A DNA stretch of 64,000 bases from Macrolepiota albuminosa. Lineage: Eukaryota > Basidiomycota > Agaricomycetes > Agaricales > Agaricaceae. This document shows, piece after piece, positions 1 to 10,651 of the stretch. Position 1 is the first letter of the stretch. The number at the start of each line of letters is the position of its first letter. Below the pieces are notes generated by a model that did not search any database, was not told where the DNA came from, and saw only the letters and a list, made by a program, of their open reading frames with translations. The position numbers and the translations under genes were made by a program. The stretch lies in contig JAMWFC010000061.1 in assembly GCA_027475525.1 (NCBI GenBank), positions 62,001-126,000 of the forward strand, given 5' to 3'.

Positions 1-469
1 ATACGGGCATTGTATCATCTACATCATCTACCATTGGATTATTGTCCAAGTGTGCAAAGTTATCATCATCTGCAAATGCCGCAGGTGGTGCACCAGTTAC
101 AATGGGAGTGGGACCCAGTGGTAGCCATTGTGTTATGAGGACTGGCAACCCTCGTGTGTTCTGAGTGAGTCGTGTCCTTTCCTCAGCAAACAGGATGAGG
201 TCCCTTTGTCTGATGACTGTTGTTTTTGGTCGCTTGCATTTCTTTAGAGAGTTCAGGTTCATGATCAAAATATCTATGGCCAGGACCTAGCCATTGTACC
301 GGATATCTAATGAGACTGCTCATCAATATCGGCAATATGCTCCAATTTGGACAGGCTGGATACCAGCGGACAGCGGACCCTATCCATCGAAGACAAATGG
401 ACACTGAACAGAAAATCTATATTTTATCATGTGATCCTTTGGTTGAGAACTGTGTGGTTGCAGAAAATT
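1..469. other. Repeat-rich stretch without a recognised gene
   Basis: Only short, stop-interrupted reading frames are present on either strand, none with a domain I recognise. The stretch borders a degraded multicopy ORF on its right and is probably part of an old transposon body. I cannot assign a class. Confidence 0.4.
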
Positions 470-623
470 ATATTGTCTACAAACATGTCTGCCCTCCTGC
501 AACTGCCTGAACCAATATTTTCACCAAAGAAAAGATGAGTGGAACCATATTGTCTACAAACATGTCTGCCCTCCTGCAACTGCCTGAACCAATATTTTCA
601 CCAAAGAAAAGATGAGTGGAACC
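470..623. repeat. Exact 77-bp tandem duplication (1)
   Basis: Bases 470-546 are repeated without mismatch or spacer at 547-623. The period is the same 77 bp seen at eight other places in the first 10.3 kb, which points to an assembly overlap. Confidence 0.95.
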
Positions 624-1047
624 GATATTTACAGCGGAAGAAAGATCTATCTTTGAACCATACAAGGAACTCTACCGCTCCTCAACTACTCCTCAAGCTT
701 GGACTGCTATCTTGAAGGATAAAATCCTAATGGATATCTTCAACTACTGGGCCACTAAGGGGACAGAGCCAAAGACAGGGGAAGAGTGGGCAGAGAGAAT
801 CAAAGTAGGTACAGCAACAAATTGCAAAGAACTAGACATCATTTGCTTGAATAGAAGGTTGTCCAGTATATCAAGAATTGCTGGCGCCCTTATTACCAGC
901 ATAAAGATCCAAAGGTGCTCCTGAAAACTTCACTGCGAGATGTTGTCCAGCAGACAATGGCAAAGGAGATAAATGAGGAGATCCAGAACTTGTTGAGGGG
1001 TAAGGATCACAACGCCTCGGGATTGGATGCATTTGCACAATATAATG

Positions 1048-1201
1048 TGGCTGTCAAAAATGTTATGCATCAACTCACACCGCAGGAGGAAAGTCGTTTA
1101 CAGAAGATGGCGGCAGAATGGAGCTGGCTGTCAAAAATGTTATGCATCAACTCACACCGCAGGAGGAAAGTCGTTTACAGAAGATGGCGGCAGAATGGAG
1201 C
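1048..1201. repeat. Exact 77-bp tandem duplication (2)
   Basis: 1048-1124 is repeated head to tail at 1125-1201 with no mismatch. It lies inside the degraded ORF and shifts its frame (77 is not a multiple of 3). Confidence 0.95.
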
Positions 1202-2668
1202 GAAAAAGGAAATCCGCCAGAAATTCAGCACAAGTTGGTACTCCTTCCGTCCCCCATCCGTCCTCTATTCGTTGTACATCCATCCGCTTGATTCCGCTTT
1301 CTAATCGTTGTCTCTCCAGGAAGGCCCAAAAGCACGGTTTGAAGCGTGTGGACAATGCAGATGTGCTTTGATTTAGAGAGATGGGCATGTTGAGTTGAAC
1401 TGTTGTTGGTTGGTATGCAGATGAAGGCATGACTATTAGAATGTATGTGGTGCCATCATTCTTTAAACAATTTTGACACCAATTATAGTCATGACAATAT
1501 GTTATACTTGACCCATGCTAACCGACCTACCTTTCAAGACTCCTTTCCTGACCTTGTTAGTGATCTCAACAAGAAGATGATGGATTACATGTCTGCTCTT
1601 CTTGGTAGAGACATGCCGTCCAACATGCAATCACCCCATGATTTGACTCCTCCTATCCTTACACGCCATGACCTCATCCTTGATCTGGATAGGGATGGAT
1701 TCCCAATATTACCAGCAGATCCAGGACCAAATATATTTCAAACTCGGGCAGAATTGGAAATGCTTGTCCAGGACTATCTAAATACTCATTACAGTGAATC
1801 CTAGTTTTCTCCACCTTTGCTCATCATCTGATCACTCCGTCAGAAATTGCATCTGGTTACCGGTATGAATCTGCTCCTTACAAGGCAGTGAGGACCAATG
1901 ATCAGCAATTCATACATTCAAGGTATCTTCCAGAGGGTCTGATATTCCAAGATCCTCATAATCTTGGTCGGCCTGAGCTATTGCGTCTGCTGAACTTCTG
2001 GAGAGACCGTCAAGGACAGTATGGATCCGGTGACACCTTCTGCTGGATGGTTTATCTCAACCGTCACAAGCAGCCAGTAGCTGCCAAGTACGGCATCCGA
2101 GCTGATTGTAAAAAAAATGTGGCAGCAGCAGCAGCACATAAGGCTACACGCAAAAATGAAGGGAAAAATCGGAAACAGAGGCCAACACCATCAGTGGTAG
2201 TCAATGGCAACAGTAGGACCATTGCTAATGATGGAGCTGCTGATGGTGGATCCGCTTTAGTCACTGGATCTGCAGCCAACTTGGAGTGGCAACTGGGGCC
2301 TACACTTCCCCTGTCACCTAGCGTACCACACACACCACTGCCTGACTTACAGGAGGAACCTCCTGTCTTGTGCTCACCGCACACTCCCCAGCCTCAGCGC
2401 CACAACAGATCCACGGTTCACAACGAATCCCGACCAAATGTATCAGCTTCCGCTCATGACGAGTCCGCTCTCGACGAATCCGTTCATGACAGATGTGTTG
2501 ATGATACAGCAGTGGTAGATGCCACTACCATCCACCTCTTACAACAAAGAGGATGGAGCCATCCAGACCCTCCAATTAATGGCCCTAGTGATGGTTCCCC
2601 TAGATATAGAGTGTCAAGAAGAGTGCTTGACATTCTTCAAGATGAGGACAATGACCAATTTGAAGGTG

Positions 2669-2822
2669 AGGGAAGGCCGGCATTACAAAACCAAAAGAAG
2701 CACAAGGCATTGCCTAACCAATTGTCAACAAATTCCAAGCGACCCAGGGAAGGCCGGCATTACAAAACCAAAAGAAGCACAAGGCATTGCCTAACCAATT
2801 GTCAACAAATTCCAAGCGACCC
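2669..2822. repeat. Exact 77-bp tandem duplication (3)
   Basis: 2669-2745 is repeated head to tail at 2746-2822 with no mismatch, inside the C-terminal part of the degraded multicopy ORF. Confidence 0.95.
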
Positions 2823-3152
2823 TGCAAGTCTCAAGCACAAATGCTACAGGAAGATGCAGCTCGATACATTGATATGTCTACACCAGCAAAAAGGAGTAGC
2901 AGCTGCACTAAGGTCATTCGACCAGTCCGCCGTCATTGATGTGGGGAAGGGGGAAATGTTACATTACATTTTTGTAAACTATAGTCTTACAAAAATGTAG
3001 CAATGTCTGCAATGTCTATCATAATGAAAAAAAAATTGTACAATAACAAACCATCCATCTCAAACCGTCCATCTTCACTTGTCTTCTGTTGCCTTCCGTC
3101 TCTCAGTAAGCTGACTGGATGATTGGGTCCATTGCATCGGCGGCCAACTACT

Positions 3153-5053
3153 TCAGGAGTTGCTGCGAGCCCATCCCCTTGGGCCAGGGAGAGGGTCCTC
3201 AGCAGGGACTGGCAGAGGGACGGAAGACGGTTGAGGGGGTGATGGAGATGTTCGTGCAGGAGATGTCCCTGAGGATGTTTGTTGAAGCGGGAACAGAGCG
3301 ATGGTGAGAGCGGATAAGTCAGCGGTATGATGAGATTGGTCAGTAGTGAGGGCAGAGGTGTCACCAGTGGGAACGGATATGTCAGCAGTGGCAGGGGATT
3401 GGTCAGTGATGGGGTCAGGAGTGGTTTCTTCCTCTTCAACGATGGGTCCAAGTCCACTGTGCCCTGTTGGATGCACTGCCACATCATCCTGAGCTGACGG
3501 ACTGGAGGGACGGGTAGAGATGTGAAGTTGATTCTGCAAAGTGTCAACCACACCCCAAATATTGCAGATCTGCTCTTCCGTCTGACAGATCCATCCGGCG
3601 TAGTCTTCAAGTGTCTCACCCACAAAAGAAACATTTGTTTGCAGAGTTTCTATGTGGCCACCGAGCATGTCGACCTGAGTCTGATAGCGACAGAAGAAGT
3701 CCTCAATATGCGGTAACCAGTTCACCTCAGCCATGACAAACCCATCCCGCACCTGCTCCCCAACATTCCGCAATGCTTCCTGGAACCCATTCTCCATCCT
3801 GTCCAAACGGCTCTCCACCCCTGCCATTACACCAGCCACAATGTCCTTACTGTGACTAGACTCCATTGCCCGCTCCTTGCCCTTTCCCTTGACTGGAAGA
3901 GAATCCGCTGGGTGGTTGGAGGTCAATGGTTGAGATGGACGGATGGACAGTTTTGATGGTCCCGTGATTGGACTGGCTGGTTCATCTGCTAACTATTGGT
4001 TAGCTATTTGAGCAGGAAAACAGTTTCATACCGTCATCACTCTTGATAGTTGTCACTGACTTCTTTCTCAGTGGTTTTTTCCCCTTTCCCTTGTTGCTGG
4101 GCTTGACGGTTTTCTTGACAATCATCAGGCTGCATGTTCATTTGCGAATGAGCCAGCAGGGATCGCATGTGGTGCTGCCCTTTGTCCTGACACACTGTAG
4201 CCGCTTACTTGCGCAATATTGGCAAGGGGGGTTGATGTGCTGACCCTCGTGACGAGGTGCTGTCCTCAGATACCTGCCCAACAGCATCCCTCCAGTAATT
4301 TCCCCCTTCGGTATTCTGCCCTCTTGTTCTTCCTCTTCCTCTTCCTCTTCATCCTCGTCCTCATCCTTGTCCTCCTGCTCCTTCTGTTGACGATAGGTAC
4401 CAGGAGGAAGTTGACCAATATAGGTCACCTGTTTTGGCTTCTTGGGATTTGGCGACGGACCAGACAAATCTCCTGCCACTGGAGGAGTTGACCAATATAG
4501 GTCACCTGTTTTGGCTTCTTGGGATTTGGCGACGGACCAGACAAATCTCCTGCCACTGGAGGACTCAGTCGTTTTCTCTTCTTCGGAATTGGTGACGGAC
4601 CAGACGAATCTCCTGCTGCCGGCCTATGACCTATCTAGTCTTCTTGTGCCAGTGCCGTCGACAGACCGGCCTCAGTCGACGGATCAGGTTGTTCTTCGCC
4701 CCCACTTGGTTCTTTCCCCCTTCCGCTCCTCTGGGTCCATTTCTTCACAGCGTACTTCAACTGCCTGGTCATATCCTCGTCAGAAAGCTTGCTCTGGAGT
4801 AGTAGGATTACTTCGTTGATGAAACTTCTCCTGGCATCAAGGAGGAGTTTCTTGTCATCCTTGACGTCCCTAACCTTGAACCACATGTCAATCTACAGGA
4901 CGACTATTAGTGCATGTCTATTAGGCAGGAGTGCTTGTATCTTACCAGGTCCTTCTGCTGTGCTTTGAGTTGTCGCAGGTCTCCTCTGAGAGCAAGGTAT
5001 AATACTTGAACATCCGCGTCAACGACCCGTTGGTGGAGTTCTTCGTTAGACAT
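3153..5053 (-). pseudogene. Zinc-cluster-like protein, broken
   Basis: On the minus strand an N-terminal exon starts at about 5053 (MSNEELHQRVVDADVQV) and can be spliced to 4886-4635 through a GT-AG intron of about 50 bp. A TAG stop then interrupts the frame. Further down (4479-4138) there is a basic segment, an acidic run of Glu/Asp, and the Cys motif CQYCASKRLQCVRTKGSTTC followed by DPC, a zinc-cluster-like arrangement frequent in agaric genomes. The last part (3926-3153) has predicted coiled-coil-like spacing (MENGFQEALRNVGEQVRDG) and a Thr/Asp-rich tail. The 77-bp duplication at 4409-4563 frameshifts the middle. It faces the plus-strand pseudogene at 616-3000 tail to tail; the two may belong to one mobile module. 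Function unknown. Confidence 0.45.
4409..4563. repeat. 77-bp tandem duplication (4)
   Basis: Two identical copies with a 77-bp period (4409-4485, then from 4486) plus one base of shared sequence. It falls inside the zinc-cluster-like pseudogene. Confidence 0.95.
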
Positions 5054-5254
5054 GGCGGATGGAGGATTAAAGAAACGGACGAGAACTTTACATGAAGCAA
5101 GTTCTGAAAATAGATATCATGTGACCCTGTTTAAATTACAAAAGAAGTTTGATTTATTGCTTGACAAAACCTTACCTTGTTTATCTTACAGTTTAGTAAA
5201 TAACAATTAGCTAAGCAGGCCAAAAATGGCAAACGTCTTAATGTTCATTGCACT

Positions 5255-5329
5255 AAGCAGGAGTCGAACCCACCTACTGCAACACACAATAAACACCAAT
5301 GGATAATATTCCACTAGACCATCAAAGCT
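5255..5329 (-). repeat. tRNA-derived SINE-like unit a
   Basis: Read on the minus strand this segment has an A-box-like TGGTCTAGTGG near its start and a B box GGTTCGACTCC near its end, the internal RNA polymerase III promoter of tRNAs. The intervening sequence does not fold into a clean cloverleaf, so it is a tRNA-derived repeat rather than a tRNA gene. Confidence 0.65.
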
Positions 5330-5466
5330 TAATGTACACAGCTATAGTCTAAATAGATATCATGTCACGCTGTTTAAATTAGGACATTACTTTGTTTATC
5401 ATACTGTGTAGTAAATAACAATTAGCTAAGCAGGTCAAAAATTCTAAACAGTTAGACATAAATGCA

Positions 5467-5543
5467 CTAGTAGGAATCGAACCTGTCTACTGCAAGACAT
5501 AATAAAGACCAATAGATAATATTCCACTAGACCACCGATGCTT
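5467..5543 (-). repeat. tRNA-derived SINE-like unit b
   Basis: Minus-strand unit with the same A box (GGTCTAGTGG) and B box GGTTCGATTCC. It lies about 212 bp from unit a, and the AT-rich DNA between them (tagatatcatgt and aacaattagctaagcagg motifs) is also repeated, so a and b are tandem copies of one element. Confidence 0.65.
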
Positions 5544-5553
5544 ACTTTACATT

Positions 5554-5708
5554 GCTATGATGTAAATAAACATCAGTCTATTCTTCTGTGTGTGGTCAAA
5601 AATATTTGAGTTTGATCTCAATGCACTAGGGCTATGATGTAAATAAACATCAGTCTATTCTTCTGTGTGTGGTCAAAAATATTTGAGTTTGATCTCAATG
5701 CACTAGGG
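5554..5708. repeat. 77-bp tandem duplication (5)
   Basis: Identical copies with a 77-bp period starting at 5554 and 5631, within the linker of the SINE-like array. Confidence 0.95.
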
Positions 5709-5778
5709 GGAGTCGAACCCACCTAATGCAAGATACAAGGAATACCAATGGGAAATATTCCACTACACCACAGATGCT
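5703..5778 (-). repeat. tRNA-derived SINE-like unit c
   Basis: Minus-strand unit with B box GGTTCGACTCC and a decayed A box (TGGTGTAGTGG). It is the third unit of the tandem array formed with units a and b. Confidence 0.6.
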
Positions 5779-5994
5779 TCATGTATAATGCTATAGTGTA
5801 AATCAATATCAGTCTAATATTCCGCTACAAACCATGGTTTTCCTCTTTCCTGTATACTTCTATGGTGTAAATAAATATCAGTCTAATATTGTCAATTCAA
5901 TACAGATGCACCAGTTGCAGTAAAATCTCTATCCGTTCAAATTTTATATAGGTCCATTTGTGCACTACATGAACACCGTCCTGACTTGTAGCAA

Positions 5995-6072
5995 GCGCCT
6001 GTGGTACAATGGAATATTCATCAATTGATATTTCATATTGTGCACAAGAGGTGGGTTTGACTCCCACTAGTT
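5995..6072 (+). repeat. tRNA-derived SINE-like unit d
   Basis: Plus-strand unit: A-box-like TGTGGTACAATGG at its start and B-box-like GGTTTGACTCC at 6054-6064. Opposite orientation to units a-c. Confidence 0.55.
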
Positions 6073-6359
6073 CATATTATATAATAGCAGCAGGCCGCTG
6101 ACATCCACTAGCATCATGAATTTGATCCATTGAAAACTCCAGAGATTTCTGCAGTGGCATAAGATGGATGAGTTCGCGCATGTGGTCATTCCAGTGCTCA
6201 TGACCAGTTGATACTACACTGTGGCAGGCTACCTTTGTGCTGGTCTTTGTAACAAAGGTAGTCAGCCCTGGTGTATCGTCACTTGTCATGTGAACTGGAA
6301 TGATCTCATGCGTCAACTCCTCCATCCTATCCCGCTTCAGTAATTGCTAGAGTTTTGGT
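6073..6359. other. No recognised gene
   Basis: The only notable frame is 6325-6077 on the minus strand (82 codons), with no recognisable domain. Treated as unannotated repeat DNA. Confidence 0.4.
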
Positions 6360-6515
6360 CAGATCCACTACCACAGGCACATACTACAGGTCAGTACGAT
6401 GTATATGTAGAGCAAAAATGCACCCATATAAAAACACAGATCCACTACCACAGGCACATACTACAGGTCAGTACGATGTATATGTAGAGCAAAAATGCAC
6501 CCATATAAAAACACA
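6360..6515. repeat. 77-bp tandem duplication (6)
   Basis: Identical copies with a 77-bp period starting at 6360 and 6437. Confidence 0.95.
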
Positions 6516-6540
6516 CCATTAGTCCCTGTTAAGGTGAAGT

Positions 6541-6610
6541 AGGAGTAGAACCCACCACTGTACACAATATTGAATATCAATAAATGAATATTCCACTGAA
6601 CCACTGGGAC
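6541..6610 (-). repeat. tRNA-derived SINE-like unit e
   Basis: Minus-strand unit with a mutated B box (GGTTCTACTCC) and an A-box-like GTGGTTCAGTGG. It is the most decayed of the minus-strand units. Confidence 0.5.
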
Positions 6611-6619
6611 TGGTTGCAC

Positions 6620-7000
6620 CGCTGACATCAGCTGGCTCACATGCCGACATCAGCTACCGTCCGCTACCGTCCACTGGCATGCCAGCAGACAGCGGACACT
6701 CACACACCCTCTTCCGCCCTTCCCCCTCTTTCTCCCCAGTGCCATCCTCTCCACTCCCCACACTACCTCACACGCCACCCCCGTCCACCACATGCACCCC
6801 GCTTCTTTCTCCCCAGTGCCATCCTCTCCACTTCCTACACTACCTCACACACCACCCCCGTCCACCACATGCACCCCGCTTTCCTCCTCCTCCCTGACCT
6901 GACGTCCGACGTCTGCTACGTCCGCTGGCGTACCAGCAGACACCCACGCTCCTCCCCCTTCCCCCTCTTTCTCCCCACCCCCATCCCTCTTCCGCCACCC
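6620..7000. repeat. Minisatellite-like repeat, C/T-rich
   Basis: Short motifs recur in imperfect copies: GCCGACATCAGCT, TACCGTCCGCT, TGGCATGCCAGCAGACA and TGGCGTACCAGCAGACA, embedded in C/T-rich tracts. Reading frames across it are low-complexity artefacts. Confidence 0.6.
6727..6881. repeat. 77-bp tandem duplication (7), diverged
   Basis: Copies starting at 6727 and 6804 share the 77-bp period but differ by three transitions, unlike the other 77-bp duplications, which are identical. Confidence 0.85.
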
Positions 7001-7348
7001 CCCACGCTCTCCGAGATGCCACTCTATGCGGCGAACACCCACGCACCCCATTTCCTTCTCTCCTGCCCTAATGCCGGACGATGCCAGGGGTTGCCAACGG
7101 ATACCAGCAAATATCTGGCAGATGCCGACGGATGCACGACAGATGCCAGCGGGTCACAATGGCTGCTGACAAACTCCGATGGATGCCAGCTGATGGCTGC
7201 TGATGCCAATGCCCCTTTCAAGCCACGAAAACTCTTTTGGGAGGTATGCCACCCCCCTTCCACCTCAAAAAATCCATACGGGAACCTGCGGAAACGTAGG
7301 TGTGCGTCTATTCATTGTGTTATCTGACCTTTGAATCTATCCGTTAGT

Positions 7349-7433
7349 AACGGACCTGTGGTGCAACGGTTAAATGTGCGTTCCGTTGCTGGAGGCTTTC
7401 TCAAGGCCGGGGGTTTGATTCCCCCCTACAGGC
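7349..7433 (+). repeat. tRNA-derived SINE-like unit f
   Basis: Plus-strand unit with A-box-like TGTGGTGCAACGGT and B box GGTTTGATTCC. It is GC-richer than units a-e and carries an extra arm between the boxes, so it may belong to a different SINE family. No convincing cloverleaf. Confidence 0.5.
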
Positions 7434-7851
7434 ATATGGCGGGCAAGACAAAGTTACCTTTTTCCTTGGTCCAACCAGACTCCGTAGACCTGTGTAGGCC
7501 TCTGTGGATGTCCGCTAGTGCCCTGTGCAGGCCTGTGTGGGCCCACGTAGGTTTGAGTCCGTCGACGTACGTCTGCGTGGATGTCCGCTGGTAGCTTGCG
7601 TAGGCCTGCGTAGGTTTGCAGGGCCCTTTCGTGGACGTACGCTGGCATCAGGGGTGAGAAAAGGAGGGAAGGGGAGATGCGCAGCCTCGAGTTATTGTGG
7701 GAAGGAATGGAGAGGGGAGGAAAGTGAGGAACCTCGAGGAGGGTTTATTCATGCGATGAAGTCCACCAATGGAGGGGTTTTCACTCGTGGGCTGATGCCC
7801 GCTGGTGGCCGCTGATGCACATTGACATCCGCTAGTGTCCGCTGGCATCCA
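7434..7851. repeat. Minisatellite-like CCGCTGG/GTAGGCCTG repeat
   Basis: Imperfect short repeats such as GTGTAGGCCT, GGATGTCCGCTGGTAG, GCGTAGGCCTGCGTAGG and GTCCGCTGGCATCC fill this stretch. No coding potential. Confidence 0.6.
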
Positions 7852-8008
7852 CCGGGCCTGCGTGTGCATGTGTGTGCCCGCCTTTTATTGATCCACTGGA
7901 CCGTGTCATACAGCACATTGTGACACGTCCGGGCCTGCGTGTGCATGTGTGTGCCCGCCTTTTATTGATCCACTGGACCGTGTCATACAGCACATTGTGA
8001 CACGTCCG
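7852..8008. repeat. 77-bp tandem duplication (8)
   Basis: Identical copies with a 77-bp period starting at 7852 and 7929. Confidence 0.95.
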
Positions 8009-8255
8009 CGGCTCTGTATTCTACGGCACTGTGGGGACTGCTCCGCTCCAGTGTAGCGGACTCTGCTGGACACATATAGTATGGCATAAAGCGAGCTCCC
8101 GTACAACGTATGACACGTACTGTTGTGATGCCCTACCCTGGAAGAAGAATTCAAGATTTTGTGGGCTAAAGAGGTATGTGATATAAGGATTACTTGCCCA
8201 GTCCAATGGTTATAGTACAAAATAAGCACTTCATCTCCATGATCCTCATCACTTA

Positions 8256-9273
8256 TCACCTCGATGGCATCAGAAAACACTTGCAAGGATCATCGCTAAT
8301 ATAAGGTTGCTTTCTTGGTCCTGGCTTCTGGAATTTATCTCGTGGAAATGTCAGGACAGTTTTTCTGACACCAGAGTTAGGGTCGCTAATAGTTAGTATT
8401 GTTTCATCTTTGGACATCATCTTGACTACTGATCGAGCTAACACGTCGAAGGGTCTTCCTAATAGTAAGTCATATACAGGTGATCTAAGAATGTGAATTT
8501 GCAGATAGAATGTAAGGTTGCCAATAGCACATGGAATGCTACGGGCCATTTCCAAGGATCAATCAATAGTGCCATTAGCACTCTGCATATTAAAAATGAT
8601 TGTTGGGTCATAAATGATGCCAAGTTCATTAGCAACGTCAGCAGCCATTGAAATAATCTGTGATCTGCTGTCCATGATAAACTCTATCTTGCTTTTCCCA
8701 TTGACTGTCAACATGATTGAACAAATCACACGAGAGTCTTGGGCTACTGTAAGGATAGCAGGATTGTTGCTAGATCTTAGTGATTTAAGGTAGGTTTTGA
8801 CTAGGTCAATGGACATAGCTTCTTTGGGTGGTGCAGCCTCTTCTTTGATTTCCAGGGCTGCCATCTCTGTTATGTATGCAAATCCAGGTAGCGCATCATT
8901 GCATTCATCCACCACTGTTACATTGTTAGCTACATTCCATCAAGGGATAACTGCTATACACATCTGATTCCTGACATCTGGTGCCACATTGCATAGCTCT
9001 CCCACTGATAGCGTAACCTGGCTTTTCATGATGTGGTCAAATACTTGCTTGGACTCTTCCATGTCGTAGATAGGCACGTAGCCCCCTACTGGCTTGTTAG
9101 GTGCCCCAAAGTTTTGATTAACAGGTGGAGCATAGTTACTGGCAAGTCCTGAATAAGGGTGCAGTGGAAGTTTAGTTGTAGCTGGTGTCTTGGCCACATC
9201 AGGTGCATTGTCATTAGTGCTGGAATTCAAGGGTTTCGCTGGCGCCGGATCTGATGTAGTGCCTGAGGACCTA
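8256..9273 (-). pseudogene. Gypsy gag-C/protease-like fragment (remnant I)
   Basis: Three consecutive minus-strand frames (9284-8940, 8915-8559, 8555-8256) are separated by stops only. The centre reads as a retroviral-like aspartic protease: VNGKSKIEFIMDSRSQIISM resembles the DSGSQ active-site stretch, here with Gly replaced by Arg, and RSPVYDLLLGRPF matches the second conserved block. The Ser-for-Thr and Arg-for-Gly state of the active site and the stops indicate an inactive copy. The upstream frame joins the rest of the element beyond the mariner insertion at 9274. Confidence 0.6.
9272..9273. other. TA target duplication, mariner left
   Basis: The TA preceding the left TIR matches the TA after the right TIR (10947-10948), as expected for Tc1/mariner insertion. 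Confidence 0.75.
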
Positions 9274-9500
9274 CAGTGGCTCAAAAAACTGTCTCAATGT
9301 TTCATACTTTTTGAAAGATGACATTGGCATGAAGGATGAGAAGTACCTAAAATCCTAATTAAATCATGTAAAATACTATGGCATTGTAGCTACAAAATGA
9401 ATCTAGGTTTATGTAATCAAGATCAAAACCGATGGAGCAATAGCCATTTTAAAATATTCACTCATTGGGACAGTTTTTTGAGCATCTCTAATTTTAGTAT

Positions 9501-10651
9501 CTAGTACTTTGTATGTCCTCTATTTGCCTTGATCACTGCTTGAATCCTTCTAGACATGCTTTCTATTAGTCTTTGGCATACTCCTGGTGGTATTTTATCC
9601 CACTTTTTTGCAACCCTCTCCCATAATTCATGCACACCATAAGAAGGTGTTTCATATTGTCTAAGTTGCTCCTTGAGGTACTTCCAGAGATGTTCAATAG
9701 GGTTGAGATCAGGGGATTGGGCTGGCCACCAAAGAACATCAAAGTTGTTGTCCTCAAACCACTTGTCAGCCCTCTTGGAGTTGTGTTTGGGGTTATTGTC
9801 CTGTTGAAAGTAGCAGGCACCCTCCTCCATCTCCAACTTCTCAAAGCTCTCCTTTGCTCCATCATCCAAAATTTCACAGTACTGCTCTGCATTCATGATC
9901 CCCACCACCTCCACAAGCTTTCCTACCCCATTCCAACCCATACAGCCCCATACCATGAGATTATTCCCTCCTCCATGCTTCACAGTAGGTGTAGTTGTTT
10001 GGTCTGAAATGCCTTCTCCTCATAGCTTCCACACATACTGCTTCCCATCTGACCCAATCCTGTTAATCTTTGTCTCATCTGTCCACAACACCCTTTTCCA
10101 GTCCTCTATAGTCCAGTTCTGATGCTCCTGAGCCCATTTAAGCTGTAGTTGTTGATGTCTAGCTTTGAGCATAGGAACTTTTCTCTTGGTAGCAGACCAA
10201 TACCCTGAGCCCATTTAAGCTGTAGTTGTTGATGTCTAGCTTTGAGCATAGGAACTTTTCTCTTGGTAGCAGACCAATACCCCTCTTCCTTCAACACATT
10301 CCAGACAGTCTGGGAAGAGACAGGGTTGGAAATAATGTTGTTGATAAAATTGGTGGCCTGGACAGCTGTATCAAGTCTCCCAGTTGAGATTTGTCAAACA
10401 ATAGCCTGTTTATCATGTGGAGTAAGCTTAGCAGGATGGCCTCCAGGATGGTTTTCCTTGTCTATCTCCAACTCTCTACCAATCCTCCCAATAGTAGACT
10501 TCCCTAGACCAGTGTGAGCCCCAATCTGATGCAGAGAATACCCTTGAGCAGGAAAAGAAGCAACAGTAGAGTGTTGTGCAGGAGGAATAGGTGGTTGAAA
10601 GTCAAGATGTGATTCAACCAGCTTGAACTACTCCCAAATATATCTAAACAT
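9501..10651 (-). pseudogene. Tc1/mariner DD34E transposase, broken
   Basis: The frame runs from about 10651 to 9501. An HTH-like N-terminus (GYSLHQIGAHTGLGKSTIGRIG) is followed by the catalytic triad: VLWTDETKI (D1), YFQQDNNPKHNSK (D2) and SPDLNPIEHLW (E), with 34 residues between D2 and E. Breaks are a TAG near the start, TGA codons near 10397 and at about 10020 that fit CGA to TGA changes, and a 77-bp duplication (10127-10282) that shifts the frame but is probably an assembly artefact. Without that duplication the frame is continuous across the site. Inactive copy of a cut-and-paste transposase. Confidence 0.85.
10127..10282. repeat. 77-bp tandem duplication (9)
   Basis: Identical copies with a 77-bp period starting at 10127 and 10204, inside the mariner transposase frame. 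Confidence 0.95.

Larger units (their letters stand above)
616..3000 (+). pseudogene. Degraded multicopy agaric hypothetical protein
   Basis: Three collinear plus-strand pieces (616-924, 1445-1804, 1888-3000) read like one protein of a family repeated in agaric genomes. The N-terminal piece begins FTAEERSIFEPYKELYR. The middle piece contains LDRDGFPILP. The last piece starts near YLPEGLIFQDP, has LLNFWRDRQ, and ends in a long Pro/Ser/Thr-rich low-complexity tail. Stops and frameshifts separate the pieces, and two 77-bp duplications (1048-1201, 2669-2822) add further breaks that may be assembly errors. The family has no function known to me; its repetition suggests it travels with a mobile element. 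The resemblance is from memory and was not searched. Confidence 0.5.

Noticed and set aside
6641..7327. 228-codon plus-strand ORF as a gene
   Set aside because: The Pro/His/Ser-rich translation comes from C-rich minisatellite DNA and a 77-bp duplication; no domain or splice structure.
5255..7433. True tRNA genes
   Set aside because: The A- and B-box sequences are present, but acceptor and anticodon stems do not pair in the units I inspected, and the units are repeated with linkers.
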